A stretch of DNA of 64,000 nucleotides from Mesorhizobium sp. Pch-S (GCF_004136315.1 NZ_CP029562.1:2547501-2611500), one strand, 5' to 3'; positions 31,131-39,687 are shown, counted from the stretch's first letter. Translations and numbers: made by a program. The notes: generated from the letters alone by a model not told the origin.

Positions 31131-31949
31131 TCAACCCAGACGCTGGCTGCGGCGCATGCGCTGTTCCAGGGCCCTCAGCGCCAAAGACAGACTGACGGTA
31201 AGGGTGAGGTAGATGTAGGCGACGATCGAATAGGTTTCGAAGAAGCGGAACGAGCCGGAGGCGTAGATCTTGCCCATCTGGGTGATGTCGGCGACGCCGA
31301 GCACCGAGACCAGCGAGGAATCCTTGGTGATGGCGATGAAGTCGTTGCCGAGCGGCGGCAGGATGACCCTGATCGCCTGCGGCATGACGATGAACCTGAA
31401 ACGCTGGCCGCGGCTCAGGCCGAGTGCCTTGGCAGCCTCGACCTGACCGATATCGACCGACTGGATGCCGGCGCGAAAAATCTCGGCGATGAACGGCGAG
31501 TAACCGAAGGCAAGCGCAATGATGGCGCGCCACAGCAGCGAGACCTCGCGCACCAGCAGTGCGTCCATGTAGCCAGCCTGCTGCAGCGGCAAGGTGATGA
31601 AGTTCCAGCCCGCGACGAAGGCAGGTACGCCAGCGAAGGCGATCCAGAACAGAAGCACGAGAACCGGAATGCCGCGCATGATCTCGACATAGAAGCGCGC
31701 AGCCTGCCGTAGCCAGATCGATCCCGACAGTCCCATCAGCGCGATGCCGAGGCCGATCGTCGCCGCCAGAAGGAATGCGACCAGCGCAACGAAGATGGTG
31801 ATGCCGATACCCTGCGCGACGGTGGCGAAGACCTGCGCGTAGACGTCGCTCGTGGCGATCGCAAACGCCGCAACCGCAGCGATGGCGACAGCCACCGCCA
31901 GCCACCAGGGAAATTCCTTGGCCTGCTTGCCAGACGCGGACGGGGTCAA
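31131..31949 (-). CDS. Polar amino acid ABC transporter permease (HisM/GlnP family)
   Basis: This 272-residue inner-membrane permease has an N-terminal extra helix (LAVAVAIAAVAAFAIATSDV), then a BPD_transp_1 domain with about five helices. The EAA loop that docks the ATPase is EAAKALGLSRGQRF near residue 190. It presumably works with the periplasmic binding protein at 32779-33576. No ATPase gene is present in between. Its ATG overlaps the stop of an HxlR regulator gene by 4 nt, so they are translationally coupled. Confidence 0.88.
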   Translation of the reverse strand: MTPSASGKQAKEFPWWLAVAVAIAAVAAFAIATSDVYAQVFATVAQGIGITIFVALVAFLLAATIGLGIALMGLSGSIWLRQAARFYVEIMRGIPVLVLLFWIAFAGVPAFVAGWNFITLPLQQAGYMDALLVREVSLLWRAIIALAFGYSPFIAEIFRAGIQSVDIGQVEAAKALGLSRGQRFRFIVMPQAIRVILPPLGNDFIAITKDSSLVSVLGVADITQMGKIYASGSFRFFETYSIVAYIYLTLTVSLSLALRALEQRMRRSQRLG

Positions 31950-32308
31950 TGTCGCGGCTCGCCAAAGGAGGAAGGCAAGGTCTCGAAGCGATCGAGGATG
32001 GTAACCACCTGGCGGCCCCCTTCGGACAGCGTATAGATGACGCCGCGCGGGAAGGTGGAGACCGCATTGCGTTCGATCAGTCCCCGTTGCATCAGGCCGT
32101 CCAGCCGCTCCGACAGCACTTTCGCGGTGATGCCGGGCAGGCAGGCCATCAGCTCACCGTGCCGCCTGGCGCCAACGGACAGGTGCCACAGCACCAGTGC
32201 ATTCCAGCGATGACCGAGGAAAGCCAGCCAATCCTCGACCGGACACAGGTCCGGCCGTCGCGGTGCGGGCATTTGCAGGCAGGCTTCGGCCGTCGCCGGT
32301 TCGGTCAT
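31946..32308 (-). CDS. HxlR-family transcriptional regulator
   Basis: This 120-residue winged-helix protein has the HxlR/DUF24 layout: CPVEDWLAFLGHRWNALVLW, HGELMACLPGITAKVLSERLDGLMQRGLI and the wing FPRGVIYTLSEGGRQVV. C22 sits at the position used as a redox or electrophile sensor in relatives such as YodB and HypR. It is divergent from a SnoaL-like gene across 64 nt that hold two related GTTCT-GAAAC motifs, probably its operator. The stop overlaps the ABC permease start. Confidence 0.87.
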   Translation of the reverse strand: MTEPATAEACLQMPAPRRPDLCPVEDWLAFLGHRWNALVLWHLSVGARRHGELMACLPGITAKVLSERLDGLMQRGLIERNAVSTFPRGVIYTLSEGGRQVVTILDRFETLPSSFGEPRH

Positions 32309-32328
32309 GCTGGGTTCCCGTTTGGATA

Positions 32329-32360
32329 GTTCTGAAACGACATGGTTCTGTTCTCGAAAC
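32329..32360. promoter_or_regulatory. Candidate HxlR operator: two GTTCT(C)GAAAC motifs 21 bp apart
   Basis: GTTCTGAAAC (32329-32338) and GTTCTCGAAAC (32350-32360) are quasi-palindromes in the divergent promoter region of the HxlR and SnoaL genes. They are spaced two helical turns apart, as expected for two dimers on one face. The second lies just before the AGGAG of the SnoaL gene. Confidence 0.45.
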
Positions 32361-32372
32361 AGGAGAAAGCCA

Positions 32373-32759
32373 ATGTCAAGAAAAGTCTATCAGCCGGCTG
32401 AGATGAATGGAGCTTTTGCGGCCGCCCGCAATGCCGGAAATCTCGATGACCTGCTTTCGCTCTATGAAGAGGATGCTCAGTTGCTGGTGGATGCAGGTGG
32501 GGCCAGTCTGATCGGCAAGGCGGCGATTGCGACGGAACTGCGGAAGCTGATCGAATTGCCCGGCACGATGGTGTCGAACAACACGTTCTGCGTGGTACAG
32601 GGCGATCTGGCGCTGTTGCGTGCCGATTTCGCGCTGAGGGACGGAAAAGACGTCGTCATCTATTCCGGCTTCACCGCCGAAATCATCCGCAAACAAGCCG
32701 ATGGCTCGTGGCGTTACGTGATCGATCATGCCGGCGCCAGTCGGTATGGCGCCGGCTGA
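32373..32759 (+). CDS. SnoaL/NTF2-like protein (SgcJ/EcaC-type)
   Basis: This 128-residue single-domain NTF2 fold has the N-terminal helices AEMNGAFAAARNAGNLDDLLSLY, then EEDAQLLVD, ALLRADFALRDGKDVV and SWRYVIDHAG. Such proteins act as small isomerases, hydrolases or ligand binders. AGGAG lies 7 nt before the ATG at 32373. Divergence from the HxlR gene suggests it is the regulator's target, a common arrangement for stress- or quinone-responsive HxlR proteins (inference). Confidence 0.82.
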   Translation: MSRKVYQPAEMNGAFAAARNAGNLDDLLSLYEEDAQLLVDAGGASLIGKAAIATELRKLIELPGTMVSNNTFCVVQGDLALLRADFALRDGKDVVIYSGFTAEIIRKQADGSWRYVIDHAGASRYGAG

Positions 32760-32778
32760 TCTCATCCGAAGCGATTGT

Positions 32779-33576
32779 CTATTGGCCGACCTTGTAGTCG
32801 AGGAACCACTTCTTGTTCAGGGCATCGATGGTGCCGTCGGCCTTGATGGCCGCGATAGCCTCATTGACCGGCTTCACCAGGTCGGAGCCCTTGGCGAAGA
32901 TGAAACCGAAGTCTTCGGTGCCGAGCGGGCCGCCGACAAGCTTCAGCTTGCCTTCCGAGGCGTCGACATAACCCTTGCCGGCGGTGGAATCGGTCAGCAC
33001 CACATCGACGTCGCCTGTTTTGAGCGCCTGAACGGTGGCGCCGAAGGTCTCGAACAGCTTGATGCGCGGGTTCTGCTCATTGCCGTCGAGCACGGAATAG
33101 ACGGCGGTGTAGAAAGGCGAGGTGCCCGGCTGCGCGCCGATCAGGCCATCCTTGAAGGCACCGAAGCTCTTGGCGTCGTTGAAGCGGCTCTCATCACCGC
33201 GCACCAGCATGAACTGCTCGTTGCGCATGTAGGGGTCGGAGAAATCGACCTTGGCCTTGCGCTCGTCGTTGATGGTGATGCCAGTCATGCCGATGTCGTA
33301 CTGCTTGTCAGCCACCGACTGGATCATCGCATCCCAGGAGGTGTTCTGGTATTCGACCTTGAAATTCAGCCGTTTGGCGATTTCGTTCATGAAATCGTAT
33401 TCCCAGCCGATCTGCTTGCCCGACTTGGGGTCGACGAACTGCAGTGGCGGGTAGGCGTTTTCCGTCACCACCACGACCTTCTTGCCGGCAAGGTCCGGCA
33501 AGGTCTGGGCAGCGGCGGCAATCGGCGCGAGAAGGCAGGCAGCAATCGCGGCCAGCACGAGTTTCGATCTGATCAT
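32779..33576 (-). CDS. Periplasmic amino acid-binding protein of an ABC transporter
   Basis: This 265-residue family 3 solute-binding protein starts with a signal peptide (MIRSKLVLAAIAACLLAP, cut near AAAAQ). The core shows VVVVTENAYPPLQFVD, EYDFMNEIAKRLNFKVEY, YDIGMTGITINDERK and the hinge VVLTDSTAGKGYV. GAGGGA lies 6 nt before the ATG at 33576; the in-frame ATG at 33612 lacks one. The expected permease lies 830 nt further on the same strand, beyond the HxlR/SnoaL pair. The ligand is a polar amino acid or derivative, not identified. Confidence 0.9.
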   Translation of the reverse strand: MIRSKLVLAAIAACLLAPIAAAAQTLPDLAGKKVVVVTENAYPPLQFVDPKSGKQIGWEYDFMNEIAKRLNFKVEYQNTSWDAMIQSVADKQYDIGMTGITINDERKAKVDFSDPYMRNEQFMLVRGDESRFNDAKSFGAFKDGLIGAQPGTSPFYTAVYSVLDGNEQNPRIKLFETFGATVQALKTGDVDVVLTDSTAGKGYVDASEGKLKLVGGPLGTEDFGFIFAKGSDLVKPVNEAIAAIKADGTIDALNKKWFLDYKVGQ

Positions 33577-33739
33577 GATATATCCCTCGAGAAACGAGGA
33601 CCGAGCCCACACCCCGTTGGCGGTCCAATCAATTGCGCGCCGACATTAGCTTTCTATCGGGCCCTTGCAAGGCACGATATTGCGCTACACGCCAAGAAAG
33701 TGCAATTCGATGGCGATGGCTGGGCGTGATTGCGGTGTG

Positions 33740-34258
33740 TTATCGCTCGGTTCCGTCAGGCGGCTCGGAAAAAACGGTTTCGATTTCCGCAGCGCGCAAC
33801 TGACTGCTCAACCTGTTCAGTGTGTCGCGCAACCCGGCCAGTTCCGCCGGTTCGAGCGGCAGCTGGCAGCCGAGGGCCTCCTGGATGCCGCTGGCTGCAG
33901 CGCGCAGCGCTTCACCCTCGGCGGTCGGCTGCACCAGCACGCGCCGCTCGTCGGCGGGGTCGCGGCGGCGGCTGATCAGCCCGCCCACTTCCATGCGCTT
34001 CAGCAGCGGCGTCAGCGTGGCCGGGTCGAGGCCAAGTGTATTGCCGAGTTCGCCGACCGTGCGCGGCGCCTTTTCCCACAATGCCAGCATGGTGAGATAT
34101 TGCGGATAGGTCAGCCCAAGCGGCGCCAGCAGCGGACGGTAGAGCTTCGTCATCAGCCCGCTGGCCGAATAGAGCGCGAAGCACAGTTGACGATCGAGCC
34201 GGGGCGTCTGCGCCCGGCTCGCATCCGTTTTTTGCGTGGTCGTGTCCGAAAGGGTCAT
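33740..34258 (-). CDS. ohrR: OhrR, MarR-family organic peroxide sensor/repressor
   Basis: This 172-residue MarR-type repressor has the reactive-cysteine motif LDRQLCFALYSASG (C26), where OhrR proteins are oxidised by organic hydroperoxides and leave DNA. The winged helix is TVGELGNTLGLDPATLTPLLKRMEVGG cut by a turn, with wing RRDPADERRVLVQPT. Its ATG overlaps the ohr stop by 4 nt, so ohr and ohrR form one operon. It probably represses its own operon through the inverted repeat at 34681-34727. Confidence 0.93.
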   Translation of the reverse strand: MTLSDTTTQKTDASRAQTPRLDRQLCFALYSASGLMTKLYRPLLAPLGLTYPQYLTMLALWEKAPRTVGELGNTLGLDPATLTPLLKRMEVGGLISRRRDPADERRVLVQPTAEGEALRAAASGIQEALGCQLPLEPAELAGLRDTLNRLSSQLRAAEIETVFSEPPDGTER

Positions 34259-34674
34259 CCCGCCTTCACCGAAAGAGCGACGTCTACATTGCCCTTGAGC
34301 GCATTGGAATAAGGGCAGACCTTGTGTGCGGCAGCAACCAATGCTTCCGCCGATGCCTGATCCAGGCCTTTGGTCTCGGCGATGAGCTCGGCACCGAGCC
34401 TGAAACCGCCCTCGCCATTCGGCAGAAGGTCGATCTTTGCCGTCACCGCGGCATCCGCCAGCGGCAGCTTCTGCTTGCCGGCAACGAAACGCATGGCGCT
34501 TTCGAAACAAGCGGAATAGCCGGCAGCAAAGAGCTGCTCGGGATTGGTGGCGCCGCCCTTGCCACCCAGTTCCTTCGGCATGGCCAGGTCGAGGCTGAGC
34601 AAGCCGTCAGGGGACTGTACATGGCCGGCGCGACCGCCAACAGCACGGGCTTCGGTGGAATACAAAGCAGACAT
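34255..34674 (-). CDS. ohr: Organic hydroperoxide resistance protein Ohr
   Basis: Ohr is a thiol peroxidase that reduces organic and lipid hydroperoxides with lipoylated proteins. The two catalytic cysteines are C56 in GYSACFESAM and C120 in KVCPYSNA; the arginine site is in VQSPDGLL and the family lead is YSTEARAVGGRAGHV. I start at MSALYS (34674), where GGAG lies 6 nt upstream; two earlier in-frame ATGs lie within the operator or ribosome binding site. The product has 139 residues, normal for Ohr. Confidence 0.95.
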   Translation of the reverse strand: MSALYSTEARAVGGRAGHVQSPDGLLSLDLAMPKELGGKGGATNPEQLFAAGYSACFESAMRFVAGKQKLPLADAAVTAKIDLLPNGEGGFRLGAELIAETKGLDQASAEALVAAAHKVCPYSNALKGNVDVALSVKAG

Positions 34675-34680
34675 CGTCAT

Positions 34681-34731
34681 CTCCATTTAATTTGTGTGCA
34701 AACAATTAGTGTACAAATTAAATGGAGTCAA
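34681..34731 (-). promoter_or_regulatory. ohr promoter embedded in a perfect 15-bp inverted repeat (OhrR operator)
   Basis: CTCCATTTAATTTGT (34681-34695) and ACAAATTAAATGGAG (34713-34727) are perfect complements, 17 nt apart. On the minus strand TTGACT (34726-34731) and TAATTG (34703-34708) are 17 nt apart, a good sigma-70 promoter inside the repeat. The other arm contains the ribosome binding site of ohr, so an RNA hairpin could also affect translation. OhrR boxes are AT-rich palindromes of this kind. Confidence 0.75.
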
Positions 34732-34791
34732 CCTGAATCTCGTTGTCGGACCAGGGGGCGTCACCGTTGCATCTGCCGGCGTATCGCCGGA

Positions 34792-35568
34792 TCAGTTCCG
34801 ATCAAGCAAATCCGAAGCCGGCATCCGGAGAGCCGGATTCCGAGCGCAAAGCTCGAGAAGCTTCTCCGCGGCTTGCCTGTGATCTTGAAGCGCCGCTTGA
34901 CGATACCATTTGAAGGCACCCGTCAAATCGACGTCGCAGCCAAGCCCCTCCTCGTAGATCGAGCCCAGCAGATACTGCGCTTTCGCCTCGCCCTGATTTG
35001 CTGCCTCAAGCAGCCACCTCGTGGCCTCGGCGGCGTCCTCGGCAACCCCATCCCCCAGAAGGTGCAACATGCCCAAGGTGCTTTGCGCCGCTGCATGTCC
35101 CTGCTCTGCCGCTTTCCGCATCCATTGGGCGGCCAGCGGCTTGTCGCGGCTTACCCCGGCACCCTGGGCGGTCATGAAACCAATATTGTATTGTGCCGTC
35201 GCCAGATCCTGCCGTGCGCTCAAGCCAACCCAGTCGACCGCTGCAGCCAGATTTCGCGCAACGCCCTCCCCCCGGGCGTGCATGACACCCAGGTTGTTTT
35301 GCGCGGAAGCATCGCCCTCATCGGCAAGAGAACGCCAGATCGCCAGTGCTTTCTCATGCTTTCCTTCGCTATAGAAAGCATCGGCGTCGGTGGAAGCTCC
35401 CTCGGCAATCAACAGCCAGGGCATGGACGGAGCTCGACCGTTTGGAACGCTCATTCGCAGACCAACCTCGACAAGGAGTGCGCTTCCGCCAAGGTGCAAT
35501 CGCGGGTGAAGTTTCGCAACTGCATTCATAGGCCGTAGCGGCGCCTGCAAAAGTTCGCCTTTGGCCAA
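34792..35568 (-). CDS. Sel1-like repeat protein
   Basis: The protein has at least four Sel1-type TPR repeats between about residues 60 and 235, with the family rhythm AQNNLGVMHARGEGVARN, AQYNIGFMTAQGAGVSRD, AQSTLGMLHLLGDGVAED and AQYLLGSIYEEGLGCDVD. Sel1 solenoids mediate protein contacts in signalling and envelope processes. The N-terminus is uncertain: several ATGs (35568, 35529, 35454) lie before the repeats and none has a strong ribosome binding site. No clear signal peptide. Binding partners are unknown. Confidence 0.82.
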   Translation of the reverse strand: MAKGELLQAPLRPMNAVAKLHPRLHLGGSALLVEVGLRMSVPNGRAPSMPWLLIAEGASTDADAFYSEGKHEKALAIWRSLADEGDASAQNNLGVMHARGEGVARNLAAAVDWVGLSARQDLATAQYNIGFMTAQGAGVSRDKPLAAQWMRKAAEQGHAAAQSTLGMLHLLGDGVAEDAAEATRWLLEAANQGEAKAQYLLGSIYEEGLGCDVDLTGAFKWYRQAALQDHRQAAEKLLELCARNPALRMPASDLLDRN

Positions 35569-35584
35569 ACAGCTGCAAGAAATG

Positions 35585-35608
35585 AAAAAGGCGGCCGAAG
35601 CCGCCTTT
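35585..35608 (-). terminator. Rho-independent terminator of rplS
   Basis: A perfect 9-bp stem AAAGGCGGC / GCCGCCTTT with a CGAA loop (35587-35608) is followed on the minus strand by TTTTTCATTT. It lies 26 nt beyond the rplS stop. Confidence 0.9.
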
Positions 35609-35633
35609 CCAGAATCAGCAGGATCCGAAGATC

Positions 35634-36170
35634 TTATTCGGCAGCCGCGGTTTCCGCAGCAGCAGCCTCGGCGGCAGCCTTCTTCTCGGCAGCTTCCTGG
35701 GCGGCCTTCTCGGCGGCCAGCGCCTCGGCAGCAGCGACCTTCTCGGCTTCGATCCTGGCCTTCTCGGCGGCGAGCGCTTCGCGCTCCTCGTCGTTCAGCT
35801 TGCGGGCGCGCACGCCGGTGTTCTCGGAGATACGAGCCGACTTGCCGCGACGATCGCGCAGGTAATAGAGCTTGGCGCGGCGAACCTTACCGCGACGCAC
35901 GATCTCGACCGCTTCGACCATCGGCGAGTAGACCGGGAACACGCGCTCCACGCCTTCGCCATAGGAAATCTTGCGGACGGTGAAATTTTCCTGGAAGCCG
36001 GAGCCGGAACGGGCGATCACGACGCCCTCATAGGCCTGCACGCGGGTACGGCTGCCTTCGGTGACGCGCACCTGGACGCGCACGGTGTCGCCGGGCTGGA
36101 ATTCGGGCAGCTTGCGCTTGGCTTCGATCTTGGCGGCCTGTTCGGCCTCGATCTGACGGAGAATATCCAT
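35634..36170 (-). CDS. rplS: 50S ribosomal protein L19 with Ala/Glu/Lys-rich C-terminal extension
   Basis: L19 sits at the 30S-50S interface. Residues 1-120 are the normal protein ([45 protein letters not shown]). About 55 extra residues follow, a helical Ala/Glu/Lys tail ([20 protein letters not shown]); such tails occur in several Rhizobiales L19 proteins. rplS normally follows trmD directly. Here 2.1 kb with two plus-strand genes lies between them, so rplS must have its own promoter. Confidence 0.96.
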   Translation of the reverse strand: MDILRQIEAEQAAKIEAKRKLPEFQPGDTVRVQVRVTEGSRTRVQAYEGVVIARSGSGFQENFTVRKISYGEGVERVFPVYSPMVEAVEIVRRGKVRRAKLYYLRDRRGKSARISENTGVRARKLNDEEREALAAEKARIEAEKVAAAEALAAEKAAQEAAEKKAAAEAAAAETAAAE

Positions 36171-36446
36171 CTTAAAAATCCACTTCTTGTTCTTCCGACA
36201 GCCAGAGCGCCCTGCACTTGCCTTGCAGTCATTCCGACCGCTCGGCTATGCCTTCCATCCGAGGACGTCCGGCAGGGGCGACTACACCGCCATAGTTGAC
36301 GGGTCCGGACGATGCTTATCCGGTTCGGCGCGGCACATAGCGCTATTTCGCGCGTTTGTCACCTGTCCAACGGTATTTTTTACCGTGGCCGGTTGGTCAG
36401 GCCGGCTCGCAATGCCAAAAAAACGGCTCATGGGGAAGCGCTGATC

Positions 36447-37346
36447 ATGACTGAATCCAATCCCATCCGTTTCGCACGTACCGCACTGCTCGACATCGCC
36501 TATGAGGATCATGGCGAGCCAAACGGCGATCCGATCATCCTGCTGCACGGTTTTCCTTACGATCCACGCGGTTATGACGAGGTCTGGCCGTTGCTGACGG
36601 CGCGCGGGCATCGCGTCATCGTGCCCTATCTGCGCGGTTATGGGCCGACCCGCTTCCGCTCCGAAGCTTCGATGCGTTCGGGCCAGCAGGCCGCGCTCGC
36701 GCAGGATCTCATCGACCTGATGGACACGCTGTCGATCGAGAGGGCGGCGCTCGCCGGTTACGACTGGGGCGGCCGTGCCGCCTGCATCGTTGCAGCGTTG
36801 TGGCCGGAACGGGCGCGCTGCCTGGTGACCGGTGACGGTTACAACATCCAGAACATTCCGGCTTCGGTGAAGCCGGCATCGCCCGAAGACGAGTATCGCT
36901 ACTGGTACCAGTATTATTTCCATTCGGCGCGCGGCGTGCGTGGGCTGACCGAAAACCGCGAGGCGCTGACCCGACTGTTGTGGAGGCTGTGGTCCCCGAC
37001 CTGGGCTTTCAGCGACGATGATTTCGCGTGCAGCGCAGCGTCCTTTAACAATCCCGATTTCGTCGACATCGTCATCCATTCCTATCGGCATCGCTACGGC
37101 TACGCACCCGGCGACCCGCTGCTTCAGGCGATCGAGAACCGGCTGGAGAAGCAGCCACTGATTTCGGTGCCGACAATCTCGCTCTGTGGCGCCGATGACG
37201 GCGTCGGTCCACCCGACGAGGAGGATGGCCATCAGTTCTCCGGCCCGTTCGAACGCCGGATCCTGCCGGGCGTCGGGCACAACATTCCGCAAGAAGCGCC
37301 GAAAGCGACGGCGCAAGCGCTGCTGGAGCTGATGGGCAAGGCCTGA
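36447..37346 (+). CDS. Alpha/beta hydrolase (epoxide hydrolase/dehalogenase-like)
   Basis: This 299-residue alpha/beta hydrolase has the oxyanion motif LLHGFPYDPRG near residue 33. The nucleophile is D106 in GYDWGG, an Asp rather than Ser, as in epoxide hydrolases and haloalkane dehalogenases. The catalytic His is in GVGHNIPQEAP near the end. Two Tyr-rich cap segments (YWYQYYFHS) fit an epoxide-type lid. I start at MTESNPIRFA (36447). It interrupts the usual trmD-rplS neighbourhood on the opposite strand. Confidence 0.87.
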   Translation: MTESNPIRFARTALLDIAYEDHGEPNGDPIILLHGFPYDPRGYDEVWPLLTARGHRVIVPYLRGYGPTRFRSEASMRSGQQAALAQDLIDLMDTLSIERAALAGYDWGGRAACIVAALWPERARCLVTGDGYNIQNIPASVKPASPEDEYRYWYQYYFHSARGVRGLTENREALTRLLWRLWSPTWAFSDDDFACSAASFNNPDFVDIVIHSYRHRYGYAPGDPLLQAIENRLEKQPLISVPTISLCGADDGVGPPDEEDGHQFSGPFERRILPGVGHNIPQEAPKATAQALLELMGKA

Positions 37347-37390
37347 GTTTGCTTGCGTGCGGGCGGTGACGCCCCTAAACCTGCTGGACA

Positions 37391-37492
37391 CTAGAGCGTT
37401 TCCGCCTTAACGGAAACGCGGAAACGCTCTAACTCTTTGTTATTACGCAATTCCGGACGCAAAACCGCTACGCACTTTTGCTGGAATTGCTC
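37391..37492 (-). repeat. Dispersed repeat family A, copy 4 (inverted)
   Basis: CTAGAGCGTTTCCG, an AACGGAAACGCGGAAACGCT hairpin, then CAATTCCGGACGCAAAACCG and GCACTTTTGCTGGAATTGCT: the reverse complement of copy 1 with a few changes. It lies between the hydrolase stop and the TTG start of the TSUP gene and probably carries part of the latter's leader. Confidence 0.85.
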
Positions 37493-37509
37493 CTGCGACA
37501 GGGCCAGCC

Positions 37510-38262
37510 TTGACGTTCATCGACGCCGCCATTCTGTTTGCCGCCGGCCTGTTGTCCGGCATTGTCAATGCCGTTGCCGGCGGCGGCACTTTCCTCACTT
37601 TCGGGGCGATGAGCGTGCTGGGCATTCCGCCGATCTCGGCCAATGCCACGTCCTCGATCACGCAGTTTCCAGGCTACATCACCTCGACGCTGGCCTATTG
37701 GAACGACATCCGCGCCATCTGGCGCAGTGCCCTGCTGCTTTGCATCGTCTCGGCCATCGGCGCGCTGGGCGGCGCACTGCTCCTGCTTGCCCTCGACAAC
37801 CCCTCCTTCCGCGTCATGGTGCCATGGCTGCTGATCGCGGCCACCGCGCTGTTCGCCGCCGGACCATGGCTGAAGCCGAAACCGAAGCAAGGTCAGCCTG
37901 CCGCAGTCGGCACCGTGCCGGGTGCTCTCATGCAGTTCGCCACTGCCATCTATGGCGGCTTTTTCGGTGCCGGCATGGGCGTGATGATGCTGGCGACGCT
38001 GGGCCTGACCCAGAGCGGCGACTACCACCGCCTCAATGCGCTGAAGAACATGTTCTCCATCGTCATTGCCGCCGTTGCCATCCTGATCTTCGTGTCGGGT
38101 GGCGTGGTGTCCTGGCCGCAGGCGATCGTCATGATCCCGGCCGTCGCGGTCGGCGGGTATGTCGGTGTCTGGATTGCCAAGCGCGTGCCGCAGAACGCGG
38201 TACGCGGCTTCGTCATTGCGGTGGGACTGTTCCTGGCTGCCTATTATTTCCTGAAAGCCTAG
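37510..38262 (+). CDS. TSUP-family membrane transporter (TauE/SafE)
   Basis: This 250-residue protein has about seven to eight transmembrane helices and the duplicated TSUP signature: LLSGIVNAVAGGGTFLTFGA in the first half and YGGFFGAGMGVMMLATLG in the second. Family members export sulfite, sulfoacetate or related anions. The start is a TTG at 37510, just after dispersed repeat copy 4. No sulfur metabolism gene is adjacent, so the substrate is open. Confidence 0.88.
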   Translation: MTFIDAAILFAAGLLSGIVNAVAGGGTFLTFGAMSVLGIPPISANATSSITQFPGYITSTLAYWNDIRAIWRSALLLCIVSAIGALGGALLLLALDNPSFRVMVPWLLIAATALFAAGPWLKPKPKQGQPAAVGTVPGALMQFATAIYGGFFGAGMGVMMLATLGLTQSGDYHRLNALKNMFSIVIAAVAILIFVSGGVVSWPQAIVMIPAVAVGGYVGVWIAKRVPQNAVRGFVIAVGLFLAAYYFLKA

Positions 38263-38273
38263 CCGCGCTCGCG

Positions 38274-38963
38274 CTAAACTTTCGCCGACAGCAAATCCGG
38301 CCGTCGTTCCGCCGTCAGCTTCTCAGCCTGTTCGTGCCGCCACGCCGCGATCCTGGCGTGATTTCCAGAAACCAGCACGTCAGGAATGGGTCGGCCCTCG
38401 AAATCCTGCGGCCGGGTGTAATGGGGATGTTCGAGCAGGCCGTTCTCGAAACTCTCTTCCTCGCCGGAGCGCTCATTGCCCATGACGCCCGGCAGAAGCC
38501 GAACGATCGCGTCGAGCAGGACCAGCGCTGCCGGCTCACCGCCGGACAGGATGAAATCGCCGATCGAAACCTCTTCCAGCGCGCGTGCTTCGATCACGCG
38601 CTGGTCGACGCCTTCGAAGCGGCCACACAGGATGACGACGCCCGGCCCCGCCGCCAGTTCGCGCACGCGCGCCTGCGTCAGCGGCTTGCCGCGCGGACTC
38701 ATCAGCAGCTTCGGGCGGGGATCGCCGTCAGGCGCGGTATGATCGATGGCACGCGCCAGCACATCGGGGCGCATCACCATGCCGGCGCCGCCGCCGGCCG
38801 GCGAATCATCGACGGTGCGGTGCCTGTCAAAAGCGAAGTCGCGTATCTGGATCGGCTGCAGGGACCAGTCGCCGCGTTCCATCGCCCGACCGGCCAGTGA
38901 GAGGCCGAGCGCGCCCGGGAACATCTCCGGATAGAGAGTAAGAACCGACGCTGAAAAACTCAC
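38274..38963 (-). CDS. trmD: tRNA (guanine-N1)-methyltransferase
   Basis: TrmD methylates G37 of tRNAs that read CNN codons and prevents frameshifting. The trefoil-knot SPOUT motifs are visible: [14 protein letters not shown] start ([13 protein letters not shown]), [24 protein letters not shown] and the knot [16 protein letters not shown]. 229 residues, complete. Its start overlaps the rimM stop by 4 nt. The usual next gene, rplS, is displaced by 2.1 kb. Confidence 0.97.
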   Translation of the reverse strand: MSFSASVLTLYPEMFPGALGLSLAGRAMERGDWSLQPIQIRDFAFDRHRTVDDSPAGGGAGMVMRPDVLARAIDHTAPDGDPRPKLLMSPRGKPLTQARVRELAAGPGVVILCGRFEGVDQRVIEARALEEVSIGDFILSGGEPAALVLLDAIVRLLPGVMGNERSGEEESFENGLLEHPHYTRPQDFEGRPIPDVLVSGNHARIAAWRHEQAEKLTAERRPDLLSAKV

Positions 38964-39580
38964 CGGTTGCCTCCGGCGTCCTTCGGACCGCGTGGCCGGC
39001 GTTTCGCGTCGAAACCGTCATGGCCTGGCGTCGTCTCGCTGTCGGGCTCGCCATCTCCGTCTTCATCCTCGACGAGGCCGGCCGCGATCGGGTCGATGCG
39101 TACGAAGCCGCCGGAGACCGAAACCTCGGGAACGGCTGCCTGGGTGAACGGGATGAGCACGCCCTTGCGAGAGCCGAGCGTGATGTCGAGGATGTCGCCG
39201 CCGCCGAAATTCTGCACCGACACGATCTTTCCGATGATGGCACCGGTGTCGTCCTTCACGGCGAGACCCATCAGGTCGGTATGGTAGAATTCGTCCTCGT
39301 CGCCATCGTCGGGCAGCGCCGAGCGGTCGATGAAGAGCTCGACATTGGTCAGCGCTTCGGCGGCGGAGCGGTCGTTGACGCCTTTGAAACGCACCACCAC
39401 GACATTGCCGGTAGGGCGGATGTCGTTGATCTCGAAAGCGCGACCATCCTTCGAATAAAGCGGACCATAATCGGCAAGCGCCAGCGGATCGCTGGTGAAG
39501 GTCTTCACGCGCAGCTCGCCCTTGATGCCATGGGGGGCGCCGATCACGGCCATCTGGACAGGATTTTTTGGTTTGGTCAT
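38960..39580 (-). CDS. rimM: 16S rRNA processing/maturation factor RimM
   Basis: RimM helps 30S head assembly and binds S19. The N-terminal RimM domain is [20 protein letters not shown] with [17 protein letters not shown]-barrel domain follows ([36 protein letters not shown]). An acidic and basic tail of ~30 residues ends the protein. I start at MTKPKNPVQ (39580), giving 206 residues. rpsP, the gene usually before rimM, is absent; a convergent-origin xerC lies upstream instead, divergently transcribed. Confidence 0.95.
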   Translation of the reverse strand: MTKPKNPVQMAVIGAPHGIKGELRVKTFTSDPLALADYGPLYSKDGRAFEINDIRPTGNVVVVRFKGVNDRSAAEALTNVELFIDRSALPDDGDEDEFYHTDLMGLAVKDDTGAIIGKIVSVQNFGGGDILDITLGSRKGVLIPFTQAAVPEVSVSGGFVRIDPIAAGLVEDEDGDGEPDSETTPGHDGFDAKRRPRGPKDAGGNR

Positions 39581-39687
39581 CGGCCGGGCTTCATCGCTTG
39601 GTAACCTGAAAGGCAAATGCTGGTCTGCAGCACCGCCTTCCGATGAAAGTCTGTCAGGTGTTCTAGTCAACAGGGCCCGCTCTGCCA

